Below, piece after piece: positions 46,811 to 59,350 of a DNA stretch of 64,000 nt (position 1 is its first letter; each line of letters starts with the position of its first letter). The notes beneath the pieces are model-generated. The model saw nothing but the letters and a program-made list of their open reading frames with translations, had not been told where the DNA came from and made no database searches. Both the position numbers and the translations under genes were made by a program. Source of the stretch: Holothuria scabra. Lineage: Eukaryota > Echinodermata > Holothuroidea > Aspidochirotida > Holothuriidae. The stretch is taken from contig CM074195.1 in the NCBI GenBank assembly GCA_037179385.1, forward strand, positions 5,512,438-5,576,437. Direction: 5' to 3'.

Positions 46811-49800
46811 TGTTGGTTACTATAACGCATATTTTTGACGTCGGTGAGAACTATCCATAGTGTTTTAGTGCAACAGTCACATGTGGGTCATCAGCTGTTT
46901 CTACTGGTGTACTGCAAAAGGTTTTGCCCGTCAAATGGGGTAGGACCTTGTTACGTCAGTGGAAGCACCCTGTAGACGAATCCGATTAGCGCTTGTGTTT
47001 AGTGACTGCAGGTGGCCATTAGTGGGGTCCATCAGCCTTAAATCGTCTTCACTTATTGTCTACATGAATTTCTAACCCTTGTTTTCAGTGAAATTGAGGT
47101 AATCAATACAAAATGTAATGAAAAACCATCCATTATACAGGTAAGCAAGGAAATTGAAAGATTAAAAGGTGATAGAACCCAGTAATGGCCGACTGAAATC
47201 AGACCTTCACTTGCTGTCCGGATTCGTCTATAGAAGGGCACACTGAGGCTACAACTAATGTTTCATTTTTTTCTTTATATTAATGCTTCATTTTTATCAC
47301 AACATGAAGATATCCAAATTTTCAAAAAAAATTAACATTACTCGCCAAGAAACAGAACTACATTTTCGCTTAGGACAGTAGGACAGGATGAACGAGCCCC
47401 CACCCGGCTCCTAAATCTTTCCCAGACAACGTGACCTGAAAGGCGAAAGAGATAATCATGGCTGGAAGAAAACTTTGCTCAAGAAATTCTACAGTCTTTT
47501 CATTCCAACTCGCCGCAAAATCCGTCACTGAATCCACAGAATTGGATGCTCATGACACGAACAGAGGAGTACATATCCGGCAACCGTTAAACTCTTTTGC
47601 AGTGCTTAATTAATACTGGTTTGTGCTTCTTGACACATTTTCGCGAAAAATCAGCTACAGAGACGAATTTTTCTTCAGTATAACTTCATGATCTCGCCCC
47701 CCCCCCCCCAAAGTTTTGGCTTAAACCTTTGCCCAAAATGGTAGAATATTCGGAAGAAGGTTGAAGTTTTGGGATATTACCAATTGTCAGATTACTCTGA
47801 CAGACAGAAAAGTATACAGTGCCCAAAATTTACCTGAATATAATCAATCCCAATCCACCTTGTGACTTGCCATATTTTGTTAACGGCGAGAAGACCAGAA
47901 ACATATTCGGGCAGCCTATGTGGCAAGATTTTGCAGTTTTTAACTGTTCAATACGGACCCGGTAGTTTGCGGGAAGCATGTCAACGTAGCCGACAATGCT
48001 GTGGACCCGTAATTCGGGTAGTTCTTTGTTCAGTTGCCGATTTGGATTTAATGTGAAAAGATAATCTCAAAGAATTCCTGAAAATTCATGAAAAGCTATC
48101 CTTCAACGTGACATATCAGCTTTCTTCATAGGGCGTTAGTAGTATAAATCAGAGGAGGAATTTGGAAAACTTTATATACAATTTCATCAATTCAGTGGAC
48201 ATTGGAACATAGCCCTTTTCAAGAACTTAATTTTTACTGGGGAAAAAATGAGCAATGAACATTAACAGTGCGCTACTACCAGGCGTCTCATATTTATTGA
48301 AGTATTTTAAATACCTGTAAAAACTGCAAAACTTTAAAGTTAATTTATTACTTATCTTTAGTCTTCAACCATTTTAGGCGGTTTTGTTTTCAAGCCTATA
48401 GGTACCTTATGAAGTGGGGCTGAGGAAAACCTTTTCTTACAAGCTACCCAAATATGTCGCAAATCTTTGTTATAATTTTTATTTTCCATGAAAGTTTTAC
48501 TTTGAAGAGAGCGTTTTCTGCTTGACTAGCAAAGAAAGTTTAAATAAAAATCGGCCATTTCAGGCACTACGTTGCATAAGATTTAAAAACAGGCCGAAAA
48601 ATGATTTTTTTAGCGACACGCTTCTCATTAATTTGTTACTCTGACCATGATACGTTTCCCTCTTTCAGTTTTTGGGAAATTGCAAAGAAATTGCGTATTC
48701 GACCATTTCGGACATTGTGCTGTGAACAACTGTGAAGGAAAACTTAACGAAAATTGTTGATTTGTCTTAACATTTTACAACTTCTATGAAATTTCTTCCC
48801 TTTTTTCTTTTAAGATTTCGGGCACGCTTAGGAATTTTCAATCTCAAAAGCCATGCTATTTTATGTCCGTTTTTTCCTAATCCCTGCCCGAATTTTAGAC
48901 TTTGCAGAAATCTGTCGAGGCAGTCTGCCCCAAACACCTCGTGCGCCAAAGAACGAAAGTATCCCAACAAATTCAACACGTTCAAAACTCTAACTGATTC
49001 CATTTTTTTTCTCAATGAAAATACTTGTTTTTAACCAATGGCCATTCGCAGTAAGAAAATGACAATTATGGTAGAAATACATTTTACTACAACTATATTG
49101 ACAGAACACTATACCAGTATCTCAATACATGGCGGTATTGAGATGAAAAAGAAAAAAACCGCGACTCCACACCCTGATCCCGCTTGGACTCGCTACGTGA
49201 CTGCACATTTAAAAGCAAAATTTTCCGGGAAAAGAACATTCGGTAGGTGACTAATGTGTTAGCGAAGGATTATGTATGGGACTTGGAGGGCCATTTGTCC
49301 AAGTTTTTAAAAAGCAACCTTACCTTGAAATCGGGTATGAGTCCCAAAAGCGTTAAAGACAAAGCAAATTTTCCCTTGCGTAGTTTCTCGCGAGACGATA
49401 AACACGACCTGACGACCATTTCACCCAATGATAGTGGTACATTTTATCAGTGGATTAGCCGGATAGGGAGCTGGGGAGTGCCTATAGTCGAAGGGTAAGT
49501 GGGGAATACTGTCTCCATGATTGTATACACCGTGAAAGTGAGACCAGAACAATGTAGTCTTGCAAAAAAAAATTCGGTTTTTTTTTCAAATTTGGAATTC
49601 TAATTCATCGACAGAGCAAAAATCAGGGAATTAACAGAATGCATATGGGTCTACCATGATAAGAAGCAGAATGCAACACCATTTCGCATAAACCCTTCGA
49701 ATAAAATAAGCAAAATACCAGGGAACACCTCTCAACCAATTCCCCTTCCGCGGGAAGGCGGTGAAGAATCTGGGCGATGAGTAGAATTTGCTTCTCCACT

Positions 49801-52800
49801 TCAACAAATGGGCACGTCCTTGCTTTATTCTGATCTTTTCGCAAATTAGGCTTTGTTAAGGACGAATTCCTGAAACAAAGATCATCAGTTTAACATATGC
49901 AGAAAAATCTTCTCTTTAAGGAGGTGCAAACTGCATCTCAGTAGCATGTAGGGTTCAAAAGAATCGATTTGTTTAAGTAATGCAATTTTTTGTATATGAT
50001 GCCCCATGGGAAATCGGTGAGTCATCGGAGGCACATTGAGTGGACATTGCATTAAATTCAATTTATTTATTCATTTGGTGCCTCTGCAGCCAATATTAAG
50101 CAACATTGCCGGTTGTATGCGTACCGTATGGTGAAGGGTAATGTTAGATCTACAAGAAAAGATATTCAAACAACAAAAATAAACAATCATTAAAGAAGGA
50201 TATCTCAAGTTAAAAAATGGGTATTGCCACAAGGTTTGAAAGACTTGTTGTAAATTTTTTTCTTACAAAACCTAGGTGAAAGCCACTAGAATATGCCTTC
50301 AATTATTTAAGTCAATATTTTACCGCAAACTAATCATTAAAAAGTCGACAACTTAACGACTTTCACAAGCCGGAAAGATATCATTCCCTCCGGTCTTTGA
50401 GGTCGCAATTTTAAAAAAAATTTGGTGCACTCCGTGCTTACTCGTTATGGCGCTCCGCTTTGTCCTTCGGGCAGGGTATTTTTCGGGCTGCTGATCCTCT
50501 CCCCACCCACAAAGAAAATCAAACTGAAAAGCTTTCCTATATTTACTAAGGAATAGGATGGAATTCCTCGCGTTTTAAGTCCAAACTAGAAAGGTCGACG
50601 AAGATCCAAATGAACCTATTTTAACTTTACAAAAAAGAAGAAACCGGAATCATTTTATCTCGTAAAAACAGTTGAGTATCAACACCATTTTTAATTTAAC
50701 TTTGTTACTGATTTAAAGCGGGCATTGTGCAATTACATATCCAGATAACATCCGCATAGTCTGTTACTGAAAATGTTTTTTTTCTTTTGTAAATTTACAG
50801 TATCCCATTTGCAGGTAAGACAGGTCGCAATAGTGCAGGTTTTTGTTGAAATCAAAATCGATATTACCGTACCCTTCCGATACGGTTCATTTGGATTCCA
50901 GCAAATTGCGTTAATTACGACTACCTTTGGAAGTATTTTCGTGTAAGGAAAAAGATCACTGTTACTCCTTATGGTAGCCTACTTTTAGAAGATAAACCGA
51001 ATTAAGTTCATATGACAAGCACTATATACGTTTTAGTGTTATTGAAAAAAAAAAATAGATGTTTTACTTCACTACTATTGAAAGGCAGTGTATTAAATTC
51101 ATATTTACAACTTTGGCCTTTTTTGTATTGGAGGGCCGATAGTTTACATTATCAAAATTACTTTATTTGGATGGGTAGGTGGGGTGAGATGTAGCCAAAA
51201 TTGCCCCACTGTAAATGATAGCCAAGGATTATTGAGTTATATACTCCTTGTCTGTGTAGATGAATCCCTTCTTCTTATTCTTGTTATTGAAGTGTCAAAA
51301 TGTTATCAATGTTCAATGTTGCACATAGATATACTGGGATTGTTGTCTAATGTAGCACGGCTGGCAAACAACGAATATTTTTATTTATTTTTCAGTGTCC
51401 AGTTTCATTTGAAAAAAAGAGTAATGGCATGTATTTTTTTTATAAGAAAAAAATCTTGCTCGTAGAAAAATTTAGCACCTTTTGGCCAATGGGGTAGGGT
51501 GAGGTGCGAAGTCTAAAATTGTTCCGGCCCCCTCCCAGATTTTCATATTGCTTCCTACGCCACTGTCAAGTTCCTCTTAGTTACCTTACATCGTGAATGG
51601 TTTTTGTTAGACCTCACAACACTTGACATGTCTGACAACAATTTCTTGTATTAAAAAGGACGGCTGCATAATTTGCCGCAATTTGCATTGAATAATCTTC
51701 TTGTGGCATCTACCTTGTCCCCTGGTGGACTCATCACTGGCCTTATGGCATACCCCGCTCTCAATAGTCAACGCGTCTTGTAATGGATATGTCTTCTTCA
51801 AGTTTCTCACCGACTTTATCGACTTATGGACCACGAATAACAGAGTAAGGGAGCGCTTGTCAAGAACCAGGAGACATGTAAGCATATGTGTAACAACTGA
51901 CAATATTCTTGATCTCTGTCGGTATTCGTAATGCCCCTCATTATGAAAATTCTCAACCATAGTCATTATCTCAGATTTCCCTTTCTACTCTAAATTATGA
52001 CATACGTATGTTCTCAATAAGTAATGAACAGCCCATATTTGTGGGCCTTCTGACTTCCATTAAATAAAGATTTGTCCTACACAACACATACATATTTTCA
52101 AACACAAACAAGAAAAATTGAAATATGGGTACCTCACGCCTTTTTCACACGGCTTTGTTCTTCATATTTCAACATTTTGAGGTAGCATCTGTCAAATCTG
52201 CCTTCCATGTCACGCATCCATCTTTCTGCATCCGCTGGTTAATGTCGAGCAACACGTGATGTTTGTCAAAATAACGTTTGCTGGATTAGTTCTTTTTTGT
52301 AAATGGACAAAAGTTTGATAAGCCATGATGTACTATTCTTTGGTCCAATCTTTGCATTCTTTTGCCATGTTTTTCTGTGGCAATGAGCATCCTCTATCTA
52401 GGAAAGCGGATTAACTGAAATGATTACAATGTGTTAAAAAACAAAGGGATTTTGCAGGCCATTTTGACAAAGATTTTACCTGGTTACAGTTTTCCATTTT
52501 AAAATATAGCGTGTACACATGGAACATCCACCGTGACTCATGTGGTTATTTGTAGGAATTTTTAGAGTGTCTAATGTCTGTACAGTCTCGTTATAATCTA
52601 AAGACCTCGTCAGTTACCGACCGACAAGTTTGTGAGTATTATTTTGATTTTCCGAAAAGAATTTCATAACTTAAAGTGTAACTCAAGTCTATTTCAAAAA
52701 TATGTTAAAGACTAAAGAGCATGACAAATGAATTCAAACAGTCCAAATATCATCTTCATAGGACATTCGTAAGTTGACATATAAATTGTTGAAGGTCATC

Positions 52801-54192
52801 AAAAGAAAAATTGGACGCTTTTTGTTTACTTGCAGTATATGGCACGAAGGCGCTCAGTTAATTGGTGCAATGTGTAGTAACTTCAGAAAAACAAGGAAAT
52901 TAAAAAACTGTACTGTGAGTAGTGCAACAATGACATCACAAAAACTTGTGCAATGAATTATTTTAAATTGAGTTTTGTCTGTTCCTCGGGAGAGCCGTTA
53001 GAAAGTAAACTAAATTTGCAGTCTTAATGAGAATATAATTAATCATGATCGATAATACTATGACTTAAACTACAAGTTTTCTCTATTTATGGTTTGTGTG
53101 CCTCAGTTTTTCACCAATCAAAACTAATTCAGCTCTTCCCTTCCCTGTATTCTGACCGTGGGTGCTCCTCCATCTGTCAGTGTACCGCTCTAGCGGGAGA
53201 TCAACTGAAACCTTAATATCCGAGTTCTAAACCAAACAAATTGGTCTTTTTGTCATTTGCAGAAACTTGGGTCAAAATCCTGACTTGGTGGCTTTGTTTG
53301 ACACCTACATATATTGTAAGACGGATGACCTGACCCCGGACATCGGTGAGTCTAATGTGATTCATGTTCATTGAGTTGCGACGCAAGGGTGGGGTCAAAA
53401 TTCTACAAAATTACCGTCAACGCAACCTTATCATAGTTGAAAATAGGTCGGTCACATTCTTCAATGAGAAATCCTGCGTCAAAGAATATAACATGTTATG
53501 TCAATTACTTCACGGGGGAAAGTGTCAATGCACAAAAATGTTTCACGCTTCTAATAAACATTACCCGACCTTGCCCCCCCCGGGGGGTCAACTGAGGCTG
53601 TGACTTAACTCCCTGAAAAGGCTAGTTTGGTAATTTGTTGGCACAATGAATTCTGGGACACAGCGTGAGATAGGCAAACCGAGGTCAGCAAATAGTGTAC
53701 GGCGTTCCTTTGTTTCCGTGCAGTACCGTACGTGCCTACAGCACTACGCATAAATCTGAATAGCCAACCCGAACGAAAATAGGAACTCAGCCCTACTAGT
53801 TTACAAAAGATCAAAATGCATATTTACACACCCGTAAAGCCAATTTAGACCAGCCAACTCTATGGATTGTCTATTGTTTGCTTTACAATTTTATAGTGCG
53901 CCACTGGACCAATTCTTTTTTAAACCTCCTTACTTTGCCAAAATACAGAAACTTTAGAAAAAACTTATATTGTCTCACTTTTTGATTCTAGGAAAGTAAA
54001 ATGTTTACCGTTTTCGGTTTAAATCAAAAGGTTAGATTGTACAGTCTGTATTGTGAAATAACAGTGGTGATGAAAATGTAAGTCATATTACAGCTCAAAA
54101 TTCAATTGACAAAGAGATGATATGGAGTGAAAACGGCCGATTTGGGTCTGCTAGGTAACTTTCTCCGGCTGTTGTTTACAAAAGAAAGGAAA

Positions 54193-54356
54193 ATGATGAA
54201 AAATCGGTGGCAAAAAATACATTTCTTCGTGATCCTTTGTGTACTAGTAGTTGCATGTTTGACGATGATCCTTGTGTTGGTGGTAAAGAGAGAACCGTAC
54301 GACAATACAAATCTAAGAACGGAAGTTCCTAAGCCCTCCCAACTACAAAATTCAAG
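54193..54356 (+). CDS. Sulfotransferase gene 2, exon 1 (membrane anchor)
   Basis: The first ATG after an in-frame stop (54118-54120) gives MMKNRWQKIH. A transmembrane helix follows at about residues 9-31 (IHFFVILCVLVVACLTMILVLVV), then a stem (KREPYDNTNLRTEVPKPSQ). A longer frame exists upstream but only with GTG. The exon ends at AAG before GTAAGT and leaves two bases, which join the first base of exon 2 to make a Ser codon. The lone basic residues before the helix fit type II Golgi topology. It shares the FF-C-AC-MIL-E-YD pattern with exon 1 of gene 1. Confidence 0.8.
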
Positions 54357-55002
54357 GTAAGTATCTCCATTCTAACAGATTATTTTGTTTTTATTTTCAA
54401 AACAATAGAAATACCATATTCAACTACGTTCCGGAAAAGCACAAGATTCACGGTGTTGTTGGAAGCTTTAGACTATTTATTCAGTCTTCCTCAGCCAACT
54501 GTATGACCAATAAAATGATTTATACTGATATACAAGGCTAAATGTACTAGAAGGAAGTAAAAAGTAAAAACCGTAGGTCCTAGTAGAAAAAGCAAAAGGA
54601 TAAAAAGGGAATCAAAATATAAAAAGATAAAATACAAAAGAAAAACAAAATAAAGGCCGGGTACAGAGCATCAGTCCAAGAAAAAAGGGAAAATAAGAAG
54701 ATAAAAATTCAAACAATAAAAGTATTAAAAATTAAAGGAAGTTAAACCTTTATTATTTAATATTCTGGCACCACCGTTGGTCTGAGAACATGTTTTTTAA
54801 AATAATTCTCGACTCGTTGCAAGTGCAACAACGAGTTCTTCCTTTTCCCGTGGAATTGCGAATGAATCTGACGTACTGAATAAAAACTTTGTCAAGGTTT
54901 AAGAATTAGAAAATCCACTTTGAAATGGAAGCGTGTTTTTGCCTTAACAGCTGTGTACGGCGATCAAAACTAGGCCTGCGCATGTAGTTATTGCATATAA
55001 TA

Positions 55003-55483
55003 CTGCGTTCCATTGAGGTTGTGAAGTCGTGAACTCGTGCGGTGAGAAGCGTTCCATTGCAACTCGTGAAGTGGTGAACTCGTGAAGTCGTGCAGGGAAC
55101 TGGGAATTTTTGAAGCAGCTCGAGTTCAAAATGGCGGACATAGCGAAAGGCGATTAACAATCAAGGTACCTTATTTGACCCCTAAACCTGCAAAAATGAT
55201 ATTCAGTTGGTGTAAGTTGTAAATGCGATCAAGGCAATTATAATTCGGTGACTGATACTGTTGAATATTACCCACAGAGACTGCTTTGCCGCAATTCTCG
55301 ATCGTCCATTTGCCTGTTCGTCGAAGAGTCTCATTTTACGCATACGTCGAACGTACCGTCTACGTATAATTGCTACTGTTTAATGGTGTATAGCCATCCG
55401 TTTTTACCAATGGAACGCTTCTCACAAGTTGTGAACTGGTGCAATGCACGACTTCTCCACTTCACAACCTCAATGGAACGCAG
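55003..55483. mobile_element. MITE with 25-bp perfect terminal inverted repeats (481 bp)
   Basis: The left end CTGCGTTCCATTGAGGTTGT... is answered exactly over 25 bases by ...ACAACCTCAATGGAACGCAG at the right. Subterminal GTGAAGTCGTGAACTCGTGC phrases recur on both sides, along with further GCGTTCCATTG copies (55049 and 55411). CATAT occurs just outside both ends. The class is uncertain; the CTGCGTTCC type of end could be hAT-related. Confidence 0.75.
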
Positions 55484-56938
55484 CATATCTGTCTTCTTAC
55501 CTACAAGGTTGCCGAGTATATGGAGAATGTTACTCTGTGTGTTGAACAACGAAATTGTTTGCACAGTATGTCGGCGGGTATTTGCATTTCTCGCGTTGCT
55601 ACCTTTTCTGTAGGCTTTGTGATGACGCAAGTAACTTCCTGTGCCGTAAGGTTTATTGTGTTGTCTTTTTGAAAATAGTACCCTAAGTAAGGTGCAGTTG
55701 TATATAGTTATATATATATATAGTTTTCACTTTATCAGTTACAACTCGTAAGCGCACCTTAGCTGCTAAAATTTAGCCTGTGGGAAATGGCATTAAGAGT
55801 ATGAGCAGTGGGGACGCCAGAATTTGAAAATCGGAGAGGGAAACTAGGGACAAAGGCAAATGTTTGGAGCAAGCACTTTTTCACACAGAGCGCAGCCAAT
55901 CGCGAAGTCCGCCCTCATCATGGGGTCCAAGCGGGCCCGACCCTAGACACTCATAGGTTTTAGCGTATCTGTGGATGGAAAATTAAGTCTCAGGAGAAAA
56001 ACATTACTAATTTATCTTTTCAGTTGGCCCAACTCCAAATTGACCTACCTGAGTACAGTGGCGTAGCCAGGTTGAATTTTTCTAAGGGGGGGGGGGGCGC
56101 GCTAGGTAACAAGTGGGAGGGGGGCTAGCACCTCCGAGGGTCAGGCACGGCAAGTTTATCGAAGCGGAGCGAAACCATCAGTTGGTGCGGGGCGTTTAAG
56201 GAAATTTTGGGTTTTGCAAACCCTCCAGATGGCTGGAAACGGCACTTCCCACGTGTTTTAAGCTAGACGTACCCAGCCTTGAAATACGAATCTCATGTCT
56301 GCCACTTCTCAAATAGTGTGAATAAAAAAAATCAATCTATGAAAAATGATGATATATACACTTTTTAGGGACCCAAAATCTGGGCATTTCTGATCTGTGC
56401 CATGGCCTGGGGGATGAGACTTAAGGGAACCGGTATCTCCTTTTCTCTTGGGAAAAATTGTGAACTTCAGGAGGACGTAGATCGCACATGCGGCCACAGA
56501 TAGATTTTCAGCTTCAATAGGAAAACCCAAATTAATTGTGTCCCCCTCTGAGAAACTTTCCTTGCGTTAGATTTGCTGGATGCAAAATGGTGCTATGTTT
56601 GGCAAAACTTTAAACTGATTATAGGCCCACGTTTTAGGATTTTCCTATTTGGAGAGCATGAAAATTTTCAAAATACTCATTTTTAGTCTTTGTAGAGATT
56701 TTACAAGTGACATACATACTTCCAAAGAAACATTGTTTTCCGGTTTTCAGTGGTGTTTAGATGCAAAATGGTGAAATATTTGAATGAGACTATGAAAATA
56801 GCGTAGGTTTGAGATTTCTTGTTCTCGAATTTTGTTTAGTAAAATTATTTTATTGGAAAAAAAAAAGTTTTCCAACACCTCTGTGGAGAGCCGAGAGAGC
56901 CTTCGCCGACAAGTAGTACCCTCAGGGAGTAAGAATTT

Positions 56939-57060
56939 GTAAGCCAGTCTCAAACTGGGGTGAATAGACACACACTAAATCCTATTCGAATCAGGCTGTT
57001 CAGTCTATTCATCTCTCTTCAGTGGCTGGGTCTATTCACCTCAGTTTGAGGAAGTCTTAC
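56939..57060. repeat. Stem-loop of about 120 nt
   Basis: CTCAAACTGGGGTGAATAGA (from 56949) pairs with TCTATTCACCTCAGTTTGAG (57031-57050), with a single G-T position. The outer GTAAG / CTTAC extends the stem with bulges. It lies 440 bases upstream of exon 2 in the transcribed strand, so it would fold in the pre-mRNA. It may be a small MITE. Confidence 0.65.
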
Positions 57061-57278
57061 ATGAAGTGTCTCCCAGAGAGCACAGGGAAGCTTTGTGGAT
57101 AAATAACTGTTGAATTGTGTAGCCTGGCACAAAGGCAAGTAGACAACAGCCTGTGCTGACGACTGGGCGATTAAATCTCCCCATCAAGAGTAAGAGTGTT
57201 ATCAGCCTTTGCACAATGGGCTCTGTAACTTTCACATAAAGAAAGAAACGCAAAAATTGTAATTTAGGTAGCCTACAA

Positions 57279-57455
57279 TGACGTCACAAATCATTGCGCA
57301 ATATGCCATTTTCATTTGAGTGTATAAAATTCATTATTTTAAATCTTGGCTCAAGAATGTCCTATGAAGATGGGAGTTGAACTGTTGGAATTCACTTTTC
57401 ACGCTGTTTGTTATATATTTTTGATTAGTTTCTTTTTTACTAGAGGTACACTTTA
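57279..57455. repeat. Block shared with the intron of gene 1
   Basis: This is the counterpart of 40962-41133. It ends only about 35 bases before exon 2, whereas in gene 1 later insertions separate the block from exon 2 by 2.4 kb. Confidence 0.6.
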
Positions 57456-57491
57456 ATACATCTAACACATGCTTTTTATATTCATTATCAG

Positions 57492-58434
57492 CACGAGGGA
57501 GCTTCTCACAGCAAGGAAAGGGAGTAATGGATGCAGCATTGTACACCCCAAACTTAACAGCTGCAACACATTGCCCAACTACTACCTATACCCACACAGA
57601 CGTGAAGATTTTCAGTCGGCAATTATCAACTTTTGGCACATCCAAAAGGCAGGTGGCTCTTCCGTTGGTAGATGTTTAGTCGCAATCCAAGATAAGTTAC
57701 ATTTACCCCGGGTATCACAAGGAAGCTGCTCATGTGACCGTTTGAAGGAAACTTGGGAAAAGGTAACTTACTTTCAAAATGAAAGCTTCAAACCTGTTAT
57801 ACAAGGTCACAACACATTAGGTTTCTGCGATTTCTTCAGTGACATAAATTTTGACAGGAAATGTTCAACATTTGCTATCTTTCGAGATCCTTACGATAGG
57901 ACGATTTCACATTACTACTTTGCTAGGAAAGAAGCTGTAAAAGGCCGTAACAAAGGATATGAAAGAGCTTTAAAATTGCCCATAACAGAGTGGGTGAAAA
58001 CGGGTACTTCCCCAATGTGGGTGGCATTTCATAGAATCTGGAGAATGAGTGTAACAAAAGACGGAGGGCGAGACTGTAAAATGATTCCCATGGATATCCT
58101 TGATGATGAATGGCCGCAAAATGAAACAAACACTGATGAAATTATCGATAATCTAGACAAGCATCTGTCCTTTGTAGGATTGATGGAAGACATGTTAACA
58201 ACTTATGAAATGTTAGAGGAAATTTACAATCTACCATTTGTTAATGTATGTTACGGGCGTCATGTTAACAAAGGAAAATACGAAAACATGAATGCAACAA
58301 AAGTACGTGCGCTTAAAATGAAAGCGAAACGTTCCTTGATGGAGGACGAAGATGTTAGAAAGTCGTTGACGTTTGATATTCGACTTTATGAAAAAGCAAA
58401 AGAGATATTTCAAATTCAGAAGAATCTACACTGA
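57492..58434 (+). CDS. Sulfotransferase gene 2, exon 2 (catalytic domain)
   Basis: The acceptor is TATTCATTATCAG. The exon runs to TGA at 58432-58434 and completes a 368-aa protein. HIQKAGGSS lies at about residues 104-112, QGHNTLGFCDFF follows, and CSTFAIFRDPYDRTISHYYF (about 179-198) carries the canonical RDP of the 3'-phosphate site. A conserved helical C-terminal part (DEIIDNLDKHLSFVGL, MLEEIYNLPFVN-CYGRH, FDIRLYEKAKEIF) is shared with gene 1. NES, NET and NAT sequons suit a lumenal enzyme. It is predicted to be a PAPS-dependent glycan sulfotransferase of the Golgi. The acceptor is not predictable. No AATAAA was seen in the next 2 kb, so poly(A) site use is unclear. Confidence 0.9.
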
Positions 58435-58502
58435 GGTATCAACTATGACTGCAGGTGAAAAGAACTCAGCTACATGCCGTGTCGTTCCTTCTTAAACGTT
58501 AA

Positions 58503-58850
58503 AACGGCTCATTGAGTCGGTTCATGAAAGTCAACAAATTTTCCTTCGTTGTTAAATTTTCTTCACATATTAATGACAAATGGTCAAACTTAGACAATCC
58601 CCATACCATACATACAAACAACTGTTTCATGAGTGAGTACTTAACAGTTCAATTCGGTTTTCAAAAATTCGTGACCAGACACTTTTTCGAAGTATGTACA
58701 AAACCGTTACAAGTCACGACATCTCAAAATTCAAAATTGTACTTTTTTTCTGATATTGTTGGGTATGAAACTTTACTAACTATAAGCATTTTCATGTGGT
58801 AATACCCTTAAACTCTTTGAATAGTTATCGATATCAACTCAATGAGCCCC
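58503..58850. mobile_element. TTAA-flanked MITE, copy 2 (about 348 bp)
   Basis: TTAA (58499-58502) is followed by AACGGCTCATTGAGTC. The right end is CAACTCAATGAGCCCC with a degraded TATAA flank. The interior matches copy 1 at 24261-24621 throughout, for example TAATGACAAATGGTC, AACTGTTTCATGAGTGAGTA and ATGTGGTA. It lies just after the gene 2 stop and may sit in its 3' UTR. Confidence 0.8.
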
Positions 58851-59126
58851 TATAAAGAATGCAACACATGATACACCCTAGTAGATCAAAGGCCTTATGG
58901 GGTGTAGGCTAACTGGTATCTGAGTTTGTTACATGATCTGTATGTATGATAGATATGTATGTTTTCATTGTGCTCTAATTGTGTGAAAACCAATGAACTC
59001 AGACTTGACGAGCTTGTTACGTAACCCAAAATGTTACGTGACTTTTTGTGGACTTTGGGGTAACTGGTTTTGTCAGTACGTTAATTAGAAATCAGATGTG
59101 AAACCTGACTATATCAAGTATATCTG

Positions 59127-59350
59127 TGGCGTGCTTGTGCATCCGCTCCTCACGCGGATGGCCCGGTTTCGATTCCCAGTTGAGGCATACCAAAGACTCT
59201 AAATATGGAAGCTACTGCCGTTGTGCGTGATGCTCCGCATAGTCAATGGAGTAGGGAAAACAAGCCAGTGAGCCACAACTGGAAAAAAAACCGTGGCCGG
59301 CTCGACTTGAACCAATAGGTTGGAAACTGGGCCTTAAAACTCCATCTGAT
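59127..59350 (+). mobile_element. tRNA-derived SINE, full length
   Basis: The tRNA-like head carries an A-box-like GTGGCGTGCTTGTGCATCC and a B box GGTTTCGATTCCC, typical RNA polymerase III promoter parts. The body follows: ACCAAAGACTCTAAATATGG, GTTGTGCGTGATGCTCCGCA, CAATGGAGTAGGGAAAAC, CCGTGGCCGGCTCGACTTG and GGTTGGAAACTGGGCC. It ends AACTCCATCTGATTAAAG. This is the best copy in the window for defining the family. Confidence 0.8.

Larger units (their letters stand above)
45490..54192. other. Intergenic region between the two sulfotransferase genes
   Basis: No frame in these 8.7 kb carries a recognised domain. Items seen are a block at 45931-46010 related to 2612-2690, the dispersed repeat copy at 46333-46450, the hairpin at 46770-46810, a poly-C run near 47698-47709, a GCGCTCCGC block near 50450 and a hAT-like end at 51555-51565. 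The frame ending at a GTGAGT near 46027 could mimic an exon but has no homology that I know. Confidence 0.5.
54357..57491 (+). other. Intron 1 of sulfotransferase gene 2 (inferred)
   Basis: It runs GTAAGT to TATTCATTATCAG and is 3,135 bases. It contains an inverted-repeat MITE (55003-55483), a hAT-like end with poly-G at 56056-56100, a stem-loop at 56939-57060 and the block shared with the gene 1 intron at 57279-57455. The A-rich stretch at 54560-54750 is low complexity. Confidence 0.7.

Noticed and set aside
54127..54192. An upstream GTG start for sulfotransferase gene 2
   Set aside because: A GTG start is very unlikely in an animal nuclear gene. The ATG at 54193 places the transmembrane helix near the N terminus, as expected for a type II protein.
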